The translations under genes were made by a program, and so were the position numbers. Positions 46,561 through 58,699 of a stretch of DNA of 64,000 bases are shown here, in pieces (within the stretch, counting starts at the first letter, position 1; the number at the start of each line of letters is the position of its first letter). The DNA is from Ailurus styani (lineage: Eukaryota; Chordata; Mammalia; Carnivora; Ailuridae), in the NCBI GenBank assembly GCA_002007465.1, contig LNAC01000036.1, positions 3,136,895-3,200,894 of the forward strand, written 5' to 3'. The notes beneath the pieces are model-generated. The model did not search any database. It was not told where the DNA came from and was given only the letters and a program-made list of their open reading frames with translations.

Positions 46561-46959
46561 AACCGACAACACATCTGTGGGCCAGGTTGGCTGTAGAACT
46601 TTCAGGTATGTCGGTTAAACATTCAAATACTCTGAATATTTAATATATTGACTTTGCTACACACAGATATTTTAAAATCACCTATTAGCTAAAACAATAC
46701 ACCACTTTAAAGTATAGCTTTGTCTGCTCTGTCATATTTCATTAAATAATGATGTTCTACTTTCTGCATTACACTCCACCCACACACCTCTGTCATTTCT
46801 TCATCACTGTCACTGTGATCACTCTCTAAGTGCCCCCCTCCACTTTCCAGTGTGACCGTCATCTAAAGCGTTTGCAACAGGCACCTAAGACGCTGTCCCT
46901 GAAATTTAACCCAGGTCCCAGTTAGCCATCTGCCAGATATTGGATGGTGTAGGTCCGTT

Positions 46960-47695
46960 TCATCTCTTCATATGCTTACAGAAAAACACGTGAATATTTT
47001 GATGAATTTTTCACAAACAGAACCCATCCATGTAACCAGCATCTAGATTAAGAGAAAGAACATGCCCAGCCCACCAGAACCCTCCCCCCACCAAGTCCCC
47101 TCCTGGCCACTGTTCCCCACCCACGCAGAACCACTGGTGTGACTTCTAACACCAGAGGTTGGTTTGATCTGGGTTTTTTTTTTTTTTAATTCCCCCCTCT
47201 TGTCTTCATTTCTTTATTTGTAATACAAGGATCTTTCTAAAAAATGTTATTTATTGTGGTGACATATATTTTTAAGAAGTTGCAATTGAAACCATTTTTA
47301 GGTGTACATTTAGTGACATTAATTATATTCATGACATTGTGTGACCATCATCACTATATGTTTCCAAAGCTTTTCCATCACCCCAAACAGACCCTTTAAG
47401 CATAAAGCAATAACTCCTTATTTCCCCATTACCCTGGCCCCTGGTAACCTCTAATCTACTCTGTCTCCAGATATTTCATATAAATAGAATCATCCAGTTT
47501 TTGCCCTTTTGTGACTCTGCCATTACCTGTAGTTTGTTCATTTCTAATACTTCATAGTATGTGTATGTTTCTACCACAGTTATCCATTGTACTGTCAAGG
47601 GACACTTGGTTTGTTTGGCTATCACAAATAGTACTTAAAAGAGTACTTAATAGTACTAATGCTGCTATGTGGTTTTTTTCAACACTACAAAGCAG
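46960..47695 (-). repeat. Old L1 3' region, left part
   Basis: Antisense L1 phrases: CCATGTAACCAGCATCTAGA, GTGACTTCTAACACCAGAGG, CCTGGTAACCTCTAATCTAC, ATTTCATATAAATAGAATCA. The continuation resumes at about 48,416, so the DNA between is a later insertion. Confidence 0.7.
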
Positions 47696-47699
47696 TTAA

Positions 47700-48415
47700 C
47701 TCAATTCTGACATCATCTACCTGGAGATAGCATCGGAGCCCACAGGTTAAGGGCTCAGTCCTGCAGGACTGCCCTCCACCCCCCACTCAGACGCCCATGG
47801 CAAGTGCAGACTGTTATCTGCTCTTATCTGCGCTTCCGATCCACGATCCACGGTCCATAGATCAGAGGTTCTAATGGCCCCTTCCTAGGGTTGGATTATT
47901 TTGCTGGAGCAAAATACAGACCTCAGAGAAACATTTTCCTTCCTAGATTATCAGTTTAATATTATAGAAGGATCTAACTCAGAAACAGATGGAAGAAATG
48001 CACAGGGCAAGGGATGGGGAAGGGGTTAACCTTCACAGGTTCCCCAACCAGGAAGCTCTCAGAACCCTGTCCTTCTGGGGTTTTATGGAGACTTTATTAC
48101 ATAGGTATCATCCATTAAATCATGGGCAATTGGTGATTGAACACAATCGCTAGCCTCTCTTCCTTTGCTGGAGGTGGGGCGGAGAGGGAGTGGAACTGAA
48201 CTTTCCAAATCTCTATCACTGACTTGCACTTGGCAACAAGCCCCCATCCATAGGTAACCTGGGGGCTTTCTAAAAGTCATCTCATTAACATAACAAAAGA
48301 CACCTTCCTGCTCCTATCACTTAGGAAATTCCAAGGGTCTTAGAAATCATATGCCAGGAACCTTGAAGGAGACCAAATATATATTTCTTATTAGAAATCA
48401 CAATAACACAGTGCT
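47700..48415 (+). repeat. LTR-like interspersed repeat, copy B, nested in L1
   Basis: Longer copy of the 27.6 kb family. It ends CAAATATATATTTCTTATTA, AAATCACAATAACACA. It separates two pieces of one L1 (AATGCTGCTATGTGG before it and GTGCTGCTATGAATATTCAT after it). Confidence 0.55.
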
Positions 48416-48633
48416 GCTATGAATATTCATACACATGCCTTTTCATGAACACGTGTATGCGTATTTGCTGAGTCTACATCTAGGAGGGAAGCTGCTGGGT
48501 CCGGCAGTGCGCGTATGTTCAAAGATGAGGCCAGACGGTTTTCCAAAGTTGTACCCTTCGTGTTCCCATCAACAGGGTATGAGAGTTCCGGTTGCTCCAC
48601 ATCCTTGTCAATGCTTGATAGTGGTTTTCTTTG

Positions 48634-48682
48634 TTTCTTTTCTTTTCTTTTCTTTTCTTTTCTTTTCTTTTCTTTTCTTTTT
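48634..48682. repeat. (TTTTC)n tract, left of SINE
   Basis: Pure pyrimidine run directly before the SINE; part of the same original tract as the copy on its right side. Confidence 0.88.
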
Positions 48683-48877
48683 AAAGATTTTATTTATTTA
48701 TTTGACACAGAGAGAGAGATTACAAGTAGGCAGAGAAGCAGGCAGAGAGACAGGGAGAGGAGGAAGCAGGCTCCCTGCTGAGCAGAGAGCCTGATGCAGG
48801 CCTCGATCTCAGGACACTGAGATCATGACCTGAGCCGAAAGCAGAGGCTTTAACCCACTGAGCCACCCAGGCGCCCT
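48683..48877 (-). mobile_element. CAN SINE inside a pyrimidine tract
   Basis: Young-type antisense copy flanked on both sides by TCTTTTCTTTTCTT, consistent with a target-site duplication inside the simple repeat. Confidence 0.92.
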
Positions 48878-48891
48878 CTTTTCTTTTCTTA

Positions 48892-48963
48892 TCTTCCCTT
48901 TCCTTTCCTTTCCTTTCCTTTCCTTTCCTTTCCTTTCCTTTCCTTTCCTTTCCTTTCCTTTCT

Positions 48964-49019
<56 letters not shown>

Positions 49020-49026
49020 TCCTTTT
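48892..49026. repeat. 135-bp uninterrupted polypyrimidine tract
   Basis: (CCTTT)n of about 60 bp followed by (CTTT)n of about 60 bp with no purine at all. Pyrimidine mirror repeats of this length can form triplex (H-DNA) structures. Length likely varies between individuals and is hard to sequence exactly. Confidence 0.93.
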
Positions 49027-49330
49027 AAGCTCTTCTGGTGGGTTAATAGTGTTATTGCATTGTTGTTCTCATCTGAATTTCCCTAATGTTTAATGGAGTG
49101 TGTTTTCATATGTTCGTTGGTCATTGGGGTATCCTTTTTTAATGAAGTGCTGACCAAGTCGTGTATCCATTTTCCTTTTAGATCATCTGCTTTTTTGTCT
49201 TACTGTTCTGTAGGAGTTCTTTATATATTTTGGATATAAGTCTGTAGTTGGACATGTGGACTGCAAGGGTCTTGCACTCTGCGGCTTCCTGTTTATTCTC
49301 TTAATGGTGTGTGCTGAATGGGCGCTCTAA

Positions 49331-49817
49331 ATTTTAAAGCACTGCATTCTAAAGTAATTTTTGAAAGGTTTGTTTACAGTGTTATTTAACACTTGCAATT
49401 GTGAAGTCATATCCCCAGGAAAAATACTAAATCTGTGTTAAATGTCTTTGCCTCCTTTTCTCCCCCCAACTCGTTCTGCTGGGTGTCCGCCATAAACATC
49501 CAAAATTAGAATTCGCTGAGGTCATTTCAGGCTATTGTGTCTTCTGCAAATAGTACTTCCTTGTTTAAAATAAAGGAATCAGAAAGCTTCAGGTAATGGG
49601 AGAGAGTTTATCAAAACTTGTATAGAAAGAGACTCCTTTTCTGGGAGATTTGTTTGGAAGGAAAAAAATGTGTTCCAGCGTGGCTGATTTGTACAGAAGT
49701 GTTCATGATTCCACTGAATAGAAAAAAACTGAAAATACCCAAATGTCCTAATTACGGTATCTTCATTCAGTGAAATAGCAAAGAGCCGCTCAACAAAGAT
49801 GAGCTGCATTTATGCAT
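49331..49817. other. Intergenic, no feature recognised
   Basis: AT-rich; the 49,670-49,800 part has L1-like antisense flavour but is not distinctive. Confidence 0.35.
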
Positions 49818-49830
49818 AAGAATATAGATT

Positions 49831-50036
49831 AAGGGGAGCCTGGTGACTCAGTTGGTCAAACATCTGCTTTTGGCTCAGGTCATGATCCTGGGGTTCTGGG
49901 ATCAGGCCCTGCTTCTTCCTCTTCCGGCTCCCTGCTCAGTGGGGAGTTTGCCTCTCCATCTCCCTCTAACCCTCCTCCTGGCTCCTGCTCTGTTCTCTCT
50001 CTCTGAACAAATAAAAAAATCTTAAAAAGATTAAAA
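49831..50036 (+). mobile_element. CAN SINE (sense)
   Basis: GGGGAGCCTGGTGACTCAGT head; tail AAATAAAAAAATCTTAAAAA. AAGAATATAGA flanks both ends. Confidence 0.9.
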
Positions 50037-50323
50037 AAGAATATAGACATAAGAGGGGGAAAGGGCGGGAGTGGGACAGTGTGTGTGATCAACCCTGTGC
50101 ACATGTTCTTTCTGGTATGTGCAGTCTGCTAGAAGAAATCCCACCAGTGGCAGCGAGGGGGTGGGGATGCAGCGGTGGAAGGGAGCATCACATTCCTTTG
50201 CAAATTATTTGGGACATTCAAAATATTTTTTAACACACAGCCATCTATTATTTATTACCAAAAAACCCCTAAAAATCTGAAAAATACAAAATATGGGAAC
50301 TTGAAAAGAAATAAATACCTTTT

Positions 50324-50513
50324 CAAAGATTTTATTTATTTATTGGAGAGAGAGAGAGAGCGCACACAAGGAGGAAGGAGGGGCAAAGGAGAGGGAGAAG
50401 CAGGCTACCCTGCTGAGCAGGGAGCCTGATGAAGGGGTCCATCCCTTCAGGACCCTGAGATCATGACCTAAGCCCAAGGCAGGCGCTTAACCGGCTGAGC
50501 CACCCAGGTGCCC
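50324..50513 (-). mobile_element. CAN SINE (antisense)
   Basis: AAAGATTTTATTTATTTATT left end and GAGCCACCCAGGTGCCC right end. Imperfect duplication around GAAATAAATAC / GAAATACATTC. Confidence 0.9.
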
Positions 50514-50803
50514 TATGAAATACATTCATCCTAAGAAATACATGCAGTCATTTTGTCTGAGGACTGAATGGTTCCCTTCCAACCCATCAAACTTCTCTCT
50601 GCCTCCTTTACTGTTGGAGTAACGACCTAGGTGAGGCCTAACCATAGGGGACCTCTGGGACTTTACTCTCAGCAACCGGGGACCCAAAGTGTGGCAAACT
50701 CAGAGCTGATTTCTCTATGAGGCACAATGGGTGCAGTGCCTAAGGTCCACAATTGTTTTAGAGGCCCATGGAGATGTTTTAATTTATTTAAAATCACTAG
50801 AAA

Positions 50804-51003
50804 GTGGCACCTGGGTGGCTCAGTCGGTTAAGTGTCTGCCTTCAGCTCAGGTCATGGTCCCCTAGTCTGAGGATTGAGCCCTGAGACAGGCTCCCTGCTC
50901 AGTGGGGAGTCTGCTTCGCCTTCTGCTCCTCCCCTCACTCTTGCTCTCTCTCTTCTCTTGCTCCCTCTCTCTCAAATAAATAATCTTCAAAAAATAAATA
51001 AAG
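50804..51003 (+). mobile_element. CAN SINE (sense)
   Basis: GTGGCACCTGGGTGGCTCAG head; (CT)-rich end and AAATAAATAATCTTC tail. AAAATCACTAG is duplicated at about 50,790 and 51,005. Confidence 0.92.
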
Positions 51004-51345
51004 TAAAATCACTAGGAAAAAAGAGAATACAATCCAACCTGGATTATATTTGTCTTTATACCAATACGGTCATAAAATACAATTTTATACAATTATGGGT
51101 ATACATATTTTTTTTACAAGGAAGGGGCTCATGATGGTATAAAAGTGCCTAGAAAGTCATAATATGGCCCTAGCTACATAATAAATACTTTAGACTTGGG
51201 GACCAGATGGCTTCTGATGTGACTGAAACTTGCCTCTGCCATACATGGTACAGTAACTCCCCCCACCCCTTAACACCCCACTGGTTGGGGGGTACCCCAT
51301 ATACTGTGTTTTTTCCTATACATACATACCTACGATAAAGTTTTT

Positions 51346-51455
51346 TTTTAAAGATTTTTAAAAAATTTAATCTCTACACCCATCGTGGGGCTCGAACTCA
51401 CCATCCCTAGATCAAGAGTTGCACGCTCCACCGACTGAGCCAGCCAGGTGCCCCC
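51346..51455 (-). mobile_element. Short tRNA-Lys-type SINE
   Basis: A shorter subtype whose + strand reads ATCTCTACACCCATCGTGGG, GATCAAGAGTTGCACGCTCC, ACCGACTGAGCCAGCCAGGT. It keeps more of the tRNA-like part than the other copies and lacks the pyrimidine body. Confidence 0.85.
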
Positions 51456-54078
51456 AAGTTTAGTTTATAAATCCGGCACAGTAAGAGATGAACAACAATA
51501 ACTGATGATAAAATAGAACAGTTATAACAAGATACTGTAATACAAGTTATGTGAATGTGGTCTCTCTCTCTCTGTCTCTGTCTCTCTCGTCATACTGGGC
51601 TGCGAGCACCCTTGTTCTCGCGATGATGCGGGGGTGATAAAATGCCAGTGTGAGGAGACGGGGTGAGGCCAGTGACACAGGCATTGCGATGTGGCGGTAG
51701 CGGGCTGCTGTTGACCTTCTAACAATTCCAGGGGGAGGATCATGTACTTCCGGACCGCGGTTGACCTCGGGGAGCTGAGGCTGCGGAAAGCGAAACCGCG
51801 GATAAGGGGGGACGGCTGGACACAGCCAGCGAGGAATGGCCGTGTTCCAACAAAACTTTATTTACAAAACAGGTGGGGGGCAGGGTTTGGTCAAGGGCCA
51901 ACCCTCTGCTGGGAGGGCCGGTCTGTTTCTGCACTTGTTAGTGAGTACGTGGCCTGGGAGAGGGGGATTGCCCCCAGGTCTGCTCCCTGCTGGTGCTGGA
52001 GTTGGGGTGGGTGCGTGGGGTGGGGCCCTGGGCGGGGGGCCACTTTGCAGGTGGATCCCAGCCCCTAATCTGCGTAGGGGCGGTGAGCCAGCTGCCGTCT
52101 GCTGCCGGGCTGGGCTCCCTGTCTGTAGGGTGAAGGCAGTACCTCCCATCTGCCAGACTTTGAAGACAGTGAATTGTCACAGGGGACATGGCAGGGCCTG
52201 GAATAGGAAAAGGAGAGATTCCCACCGGGCAGCTCAGGGAGGAATGGCCAGCTTCCCGGAGGCCTGACAGCCTGGGGAACACACTCTGGCAGAGGAAAGA
52301 AGAAGGTGAGGGCAGCCAACAACGTGACCCGAAACACAAACAGTCCCCAGAGAGGGGCCGAAACTCTCAGGTTGATGAAAACACGCTTGTCAGGTTTTTG
52401 TCCTGCTGCAGAGCAGGACGGGGTGGGGGAAGGTGCCGCAGGCCGGTCACCATGGGCAGTGGCCAGGAGTGGCTGGCAGGGGCCTGGGCCTGGGTCCAGA
52501 CAGGGGGTCCGAAACTGTCGCTCGCACCTTGGGAGCCAGACACGCAGCCTGAAGGCCGGAGCCCCACGTTCCCGTCTCTCCCGGGGCTGCCCCGTGGCCG
52601 GCTTGGGCAGGGTCTGCTATGACCTGGAAGGGCCGCAGAGCTGTCCCTCTGCTCTCCAGTTGTGTGTAGCCTGAGGCGAGTCTGTTCTCACCGAGCCCCA
52701 GACTTTGGTGACAAAGAACTGGATTAAGTGTTGGTTGTGTTTGGCTGTATTTTTTCAGTTACCAATTGCAGAAATTCCAACTTAAATGACTTACCGAAGA
52801 CAGTATTTATTGGCTCTCGCAGAAAAGTAAGGGTATTGATGTCAGGTCTGGCCAGCGGCTCAAACAATGTCATCTTTCTGTCTTGTTCTCTTACATGCTG
52901 CTCACTTACCACGCACGCTCTCCCGCTTATGCGGAAAGGCCAGAGGGGCCTTGGACCCCTGCCCAACCCCAGTAGGGATGCAGGAAGGGCTAGGGGGCTC
53001 ACTCCACCTGGTTCTCACCCGTCCTTACAGCTGGGCTGAAGGGCAGCCTTTCTGCAGGTCATAAAATGAGAGTGGGAGAGGCCTGGCTCTCTAAGGGGAA
53101 AATGAAGGTGTGCAGCTAAGGAACAGGTGGATGGGGTTTGGCAGGGACAATACCACTGGTGCCTCTGCAGTAAGCAGGGCTCGCATTTGCCCGAGTTTAA
53201 GTCCGCTGTTGAACTGAATCCCCGTCTTACATACAGCAAGGGCAGATTGCTCATGGAAGTTGCCAGACAGAGCTGGGCTCTCACCTTGGATTTCTGAGTC
53301 CTGATCCAGGACTTTTTCTGACTCATCCCACCAGCCCTTCTCTAATGCCCCTTGCAAAAGTTCTAAGGTCTGCTCTTGTTGTTCCAGAACCTAGAGCAGA
53401 CTGCCGGTGTGGGGTGTCTGTGTGGCCAGCATCCCAATCAAATATGTGTCCTCTTCTGGTATCTGGGGACAAGGAGAGGACAAGAGCACAGCCCCCTGCC
53501 ATCCAAACCCGGCCTTGCCCAGAAACTAAGTTCTGTTCTCTGGGACCCATTTTTTTCATGGGTGACATCACCTGCACACAGAGCCCGTTGTCTGCAGAAT
53601 GGTTTCCTCTCTATTAGGAACTGAGTAAGAGGTTCTGGTGGGGAGCTGGGGGTGGGGACAGGAAAAGAACCTTATGTACATCAGGAGGGGCTGGAGGGGA
53701 TTCTCCCTAGACAGAGAACACAGCTGGCATGGACATCCTCCTGGAACCAGCATGGCTCCAGAGAAGTCAGAGCACTGACTAGGGCCAGACCCATTTTTGT
53801 TCAGGCCTCAGGAAGCCCATCTGTACATGAGGGGCTTGGGCTGAGAAGCTGGTAGCCCTAAAACTCATTCCTTAACAAAGGGCCGATTTCCTCACAATGT
53901 AAAGAGTTCAATAAGAAGAAGCACCCTGAAAGAAAGCTGGGCAGTGGGCATGAGCAGGCAATCCCCCCACCCCTAAAAACTTCCCAAATTGTGCAAATTC
54001 AACAGCAATCAAAGGACTACAAATAAAACCAACAAAGCAATATTACTTTTACCAACCATGTTGATAAAAATGATCTCA
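51456..54078. other. Intergenic; (TC)n and unnamed repeats
   Basis: A (TC)-rich run at 51,560-51,590. Moderately CpG-rich patch at 51,740-52,100. The phrase ACAAAACTTTATTTACAAAA near 51,850 belongs to a common mammalian repeat I cannot name. No gene seen. Confidence 0.4.
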
Positions 54079-54079
54079 T

Positions 54080-54290
54080 GGGGTGCCTGGATGGCTCAGT
54101 CAGTTAAGCATCTGCCTTCAGCTCAGGTCATGATCCCAGGACCCTTGTGACCAAGCCCCGTGTTGGGGGTCCCTGCTCAGTGGGGAGCCTGCTTCTCCCT
54201 TTCCCTCTGCTCCTCTCTCTCTCTCTCTCTCTCAAATAAATAAATAAAATCTTAAAAAAAAAACACCCCAAAACCAGAAACAACAACAAA
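54080..54290 (+). mobile_element. CAN SINE (sense)
   Basis: GGGGTGCCTGGATGGCTCAG head, pure CT run, AATAAATAAATAAAATCTT tail. AAATGATCTCAT and AAAAGATCTCAT flank it. Confidence 0.9.
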
Positions 54291-54534
54291 AAAGATCTCA
54301 TACCTAATGTGTGTTGGGGGGATGGGATAGGGGGATGGGCACTCAGTCACTCAAGGGAGGTACTACTTTCTTTCTGGAGAGTAATTTGTCAGTATGTAAT
54401 AAAGTCTTAGAACTTCATGGGCTGATTTTACTTCTAGGACTGTCTCTGAAGGCAAGAACACTGGATGTTTGCAAAGGTAGCTTATCCAAATATATAGTAG
54501 CCAGAGAAATATTTTAAAATCAGAGATCATGACA

Positions 54535-54850
54535 CCTTCCTCCTCACCCTTAAAATACTCCAAAGCCTTCTTGTCAGGCTTAGAATAAACCCAACACTTG
54601 ACTCCATTGACTGGACCTGCCCCTCTCACTCTATCCTTACCACCTCCCCTTTGTCATGCTGCTTGTCTCCTTTCTCTTCCTTCAACACTCCAGGCCCAGT
54701 CCAGCCTCAGGATCTTTGCACAGCCTATTCCCTCTGCCTGGAATGCCATCTCCCTCAAATGTGAGCCCCAGGAGGGAAGGTCTCTGTGTTATTCACTGCT
54801 GGATCCTTGGCCTGACTTGTGACATCAGCAGATGTTTATTGAATAAGTGA
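54535..54850 (+). repeat. L2 3' end
   Basis: Sense L2 in order: AGGCTTAGAATAAACCCAAC, CAGGATCTTTGCACAGCCTA, CTCTGCCTGGAATGCCATCT, ATTCACTGCTGGATCCTTGG, GATGTTTATTGAATAAGTGA. A MIR follows at 54,868-54,985 (AGCTGTGTGACCTTGAGCAA). Confidence 0.82.
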
Positions 54851-55889
54851 ACAGTCAAGAGTAGGAGCTTTGGGGTCAGAAGCAGGTGTGGGCTTGAGTT
54901 CACCCCTGATTAGCTGTGTGACCTTGAGCAAATTCCTTCACCTCTCTGAGCCTTATGTTATTCTGGTATGAGGTGGAAACAAAAGAAGTACCCGGTGAAG
55001 TTCTTACCGAGATCAACTGTAGTAAAGCATATGACGGCTGGTGCCAAATGAGCCCTTGAGAACTATTAGCAATAATTATGGATGTTTCTAAAATATTATC
55101 TGTAACTGTCTTGCTGTGTGTTGAGGAAACTCCTCTGGGGCATCCATAGAATGCATCCACCAAAAGGATGTTGTAGAAAACAGTCTGTGGACACAAAAAG
55201 GGGTTAAAGGTATATCGTTTACTCACTTCTGTCATCATCATGGGCATATCATGTGTGCTCAAAAAAAAAAAAAAAGTGCAAGCAACTGATAAACTGAAAG
55301 TTTTCTCCATCTTATGTTTCCCATCCAAAGCTCATGCTATATGAAATAGGAAAGACAGGTAAAAGAAACAACATGCCTGGCATGAACTCACTTTAAAAAA
55401 AAATAAACTATGTTAATATATACTTATAAGGGAAAGCCTGTGGGTTTACATTCAAATGTTAGGGCTGTTTGGCGGGAGAGTAGAAATTGCCGGCGTATTT
55501 CGTCGTCATCTTTGCCTTTTCTGTGGTTTCCTGATAGTCCTCGATGGCTATGGACCAAGCCCCGGAACCCGGAAAAGCCAGGGTATTGTTACCTGAGCCT
55601 CCCCCACTCCCCACACCCACCGCCATCTGGCTCCTTGATTTCCAGGGCCTCGGGGGAAGACTCAGGTGCCCCGTGTTGTCTTAGGGAACATTACTGAAGC
55701 TGGGGGATTGTGTCAGGGACCTGAGAGAGGGCCCTGGTTCTCAGTAAACACTCAGGTGTTGAAAAGAGGCGTGCCTTGTGGTCATGGGGTTTGGCACTAT
55801 CCTGTGAAGAGTCCTAAAGGGGCAAAAAGAAGGCTAAGCACAAGTTTGGAACCCTGGCATCAGTCAGGACAAAAATCTAAGAAGCCAAG

Positions 55890-56260
55890 ACCCAAACCAA
55901 TAACAGCTCACACTGGCTTGAGAAATAAAGGGAGTTTATTAGTACATGTCACTGAAAGCCTAGAGCCCTAGAGCTTCAGGCACTGCTGGATCCAGGTGCT
56001 CCAATGGTGCCTGCCTTCCAGAATCATCTCTGTTTCCCTCTGTGTGGTCTCTGCTCTGAGGCAGGCTCTCTACTTGTGGTGGCAGGACAACCTATTCAGT
56101 GCTTCAGGCTCCTGCTCCAGTGGCCCAGCAATCCTGGCAGACACGGCTTCTCACTCCCAGGGCCTGGGAGAAAAATCCCAGGGAGACCCTGATTGGCCCA
56201 GCCTGGGTTTTCTGCCCACCCCTGAACCATGAGCTGGGATGCTGATTGGCTGGTCGTGGG
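55890..56260 (+). repeat. Interspersed repeat of unnamed family
   Basis: AGCTCACACTGGCTTGAGAA, GGAGTTTATTAGTACATGTC, GCTGGATCCAGGTGCTCC, GACCCTGATTGGCCCAGCCT. Same family and orientation as 44,150-44,590. Confidence 0.5.
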
Positions 56261-57189
56261 TCATAAGATCGTCCGGCCACCAAGGGAATGGGGTCAGCTC
56301 TACCAGACTGCGAGGCCTGGGAGCGGGAGAGGGAGGGGTTGTTCTCACAGGACAATGGGGTGCTCTTTGCAGAGGGCAGAGCTCCTCGCCACGATCTGTG
56401 CTCTATGAAGCACAGACATGCCCTTTATCTGGAAGGCAGGATTAATCACAGCACCCTGCCCTTAGCTCTCCAAAGAGCAGAAGAGGGAGGTCCCCCCATG
56501 TGGGGGTGGGGGTGTGGCGGGGAGAGGAGGACAGGACTGCAGGGTGGGGGCTGGGGAGACAGTTGTGGAAGGGAGTCCTGCCTGAAGACCAGAAGACAGT
56601 TCAGGGTCATCAAGGGACCATGGCCAAATCAGCCCCCTTCCAGGCCTCAGTGTCCCCATCTGTACAGAGGGGTTGATGTGACTGGAGCCGGCAGCTTTTA
56701 GGGTGGTACTGTGTGTTTTTGATGAAATTATTGGGGTATAGCTGCTTCTCTGTTTCCAGTGACTTGGAATGATTTCTTAATGGAATCCGGTTTATTGCTG
56801 TGATCCATGCTGGCAGGGGACTGATGGAGGTTTTTCCAGGAGGGGCCTGTTAGCCTGGCTGGAAATAAAGGGGAGGTTGGAGGCTATTTCTGGCAGATTG
56901 AGGTGGGTGAACAGTGTGGGGTGGGAGGTGTCAGGGGCCCCTGGGGAGAAACCTGAGTCAGGGTCTGGGAAGAAGGGCTGGTGCTGGGGAGGGCGAGGAG
57001 GGGTTTTGGCAGCTGGGAGAGGAGCTGGTGGGACTGGAATGTCCCTCCTCCTCTGGGCACCTGCCCCCAGGCTCCTCGACCTTTGACCACACCCTGCAAA
57101 CACTCCCAGAAAGAAAGGCAAGGAGGGAGGGAAGCCTCCTCAGTGCCCATCAGGTACACCCGCACCTAAGTTAGAGATATTAGTAACTA

Positions 57190-57375
57190 GTTAGAGTCTG
57201 ACACGGGCCAGGGGCTATTCTAATTGTTTACGAGGCTTTACTCGGTCAAGCCTCACAAGCATATGAGCTACGCCTGCCATTAGCCCCAATCCGCAGATGG
57301 GGAATCTGGGCTCAGAGACACGAAGCGCCCTGCCCAAGGACACACAGCTCGTGAGCAGTGGAGTCACAGTCAGCA
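57190..57375 (-). repeat. MIR fossil
   Basis: Antisense MIR: CGCAGATGGGGAATCTGGGC, TGCCCAAGGACACACAGCTC, GTGAGCAGTGGAGTCACAGT. Confidence 0.8.
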
Positions 57376-57389
57376 AGCGTGTGCCTGTG

Positions 57390-57780
57390 AGGATGGGCGG
57401 GCTGCCATTTGCAATGACGTGGATGGAGCTAAAGTGTATTATGCTAAGTGAAGATAAGTCAGAGAAAGACAAATACCATATGATCTCACTCATATGTGGA
57501 ATTTAAGAAAGAAAACAGATGAACATATGGGAAGGGGGAAAAGAAAAACGGAGAGAGAGGGAAACAAGCCCTAAGAGACTCTTAACGACAGAGAACAAAC
57601 TGAGGGTTGCTGGAGGGGGGAAGGGGAGCTGGGTTAAAGGGGTTGCGGGGCATTGAGGAAGGCACTTGTTGAGATGAGCACTGGGTGTGGGATGTAAGTG
57701 ATAAATTACTGAATTCAGCTCTTGAAACCAATATTGCACTGTGTGTTAACTAACTAGAATTTAAATTTTTAAAAAGGGGG
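57390..57780 (+). mobile_element. Carnivore L1 3' end
   Basis: Reads from the end of ORF2 into the 3' UTR: TTTGCAATGACGTGGATGGA, TCAGAGAAAGACAAATACCA, TGATCTCACTCATATGTGGA, GACTCTTAACGACAGAGAAC, GATGAGCACTGGGTGTGGGA, TTGAAACCAATATTGCACTG. The tail is AAATTTTTAAAAAGGGG. Longer and better preserved than the 18 kb copy. Confidence 0.92.
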
Positions 57781-57789
57781 GGAAGGGTA

Positions 57790-58060
57790 GGCTAGGCTTG
57801 GAGACAAGGAATAGTCAGGACACGAGTGCTGGGTGAGTCGAAGGAGGAAAGAAAACAACTATCTTGAGTTGGGAGGGTGGGAATATGGAAAAGGCAAGCC
57901 TTCACTTGGGCCTTGAAGGATCTGTACAATTGAGACAGCATGAAATGTGCAGGGAAGGGTTTTCCAGTAGGAGGGAACAGCATAAACAAAGGCATAGAGG
58001 CGAGCCAGGGCAAGGGACAGTTGGGACAGGGCAAGCAGCCTAGCAGGGGCCTTTACCAGT
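57790..58060 (-). repeat. L2 remnant
   Basis: Antisense L2: CTTGGGCCTTGAAGGATCTG, GGGTTTTCCAGTAGGAGGGA, CAGCATAAACAAAGGCATAG, GGGACAGTTGGGACAGGGC. A sense MIR piece lies at 58,610-58,690 (CTATGTGACCTTGGCCAAGT). Confidence 0.65.
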
Positions 58061-58699
58061 GCTTTGTGGGTCCCAAGGCCACTTGAGCAGTGGGGTGAGG
58101 GTGGTACTGCCCTGAAAGTGCCCTGAGGCCTGGAATCTCCAGCATTTTCTGGGAGAGTCGAGGGCTGCCTAACCCCTACCCCCCTTGTGTGGTTTCATGA
58201 GTTGGAGGGTAAAGCCTGGCAGCCTTGGGCCCCAGAAGCAGGACTAGATGTTGTGGAGGCACAGAAAGCCCTGTTCCTCTCAGACTTACGTGGAGGAGTC
58301 CACTGCTGTCTGGGAGGCTGTGGATGGACAGGAAGCTGGCCATTTCTTCCCGTGAGCCAGAGAATGGCCTCTGTGTGAGCCACAACAAAAAGGCTTTTCT
58401 GCCAAGTCGGAGGGGGAGGAAGTAGCCAGCTTGGCCCCTGCCCCAGCCTGAAAGGGGGCTCTGTTGGTGGCCCTGGGGTCTTCGATGCCTAGAATGTGTG
58501 GGGAGGGAAGACCAGGGTGGGCAGGGGCCGGCTCATCGCTGTCTCTATTCTCCAGCAGCACCAGGGTGAGCTGGGGCTGAGCAGCTGTGCAAGTCAATCT
58601 GTCTGCGTCTTTCTCCCAGCATGGCCATGTCCTAGCTATGTGACCTTGGCCAAGTCACTTGACCTCTTTGAGCCCCACTTTTCTCATTAAGTGTGCAAG

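Larger units (their letters stand above)
48416..49330 (-). repeat. Old L1 3' region, right part, interrupted
   Basis: Resumes with GAATATTCATACACATGCCT, GAGGCCAGACGGTTTTCCAA, TTGTACCCTTCGTGTTCCCA and CCACATCCTTGTCAATGC, is broken at 48,634-49,026 by simple repeats and a SINE, then continues GCATTGTTGTTCTCATCTGA and TTATATATTTTGGATATAAG. Confidence 0.78.

Noticed and set aside
51346..51455. Possible functional tRNA-Lys gene
   Set aside because: The tRNA-like part is the SINE head. It is followed by an A-rich SINE tail and lacks a full acceptor stem and an RNA polymerase III terminator in place.
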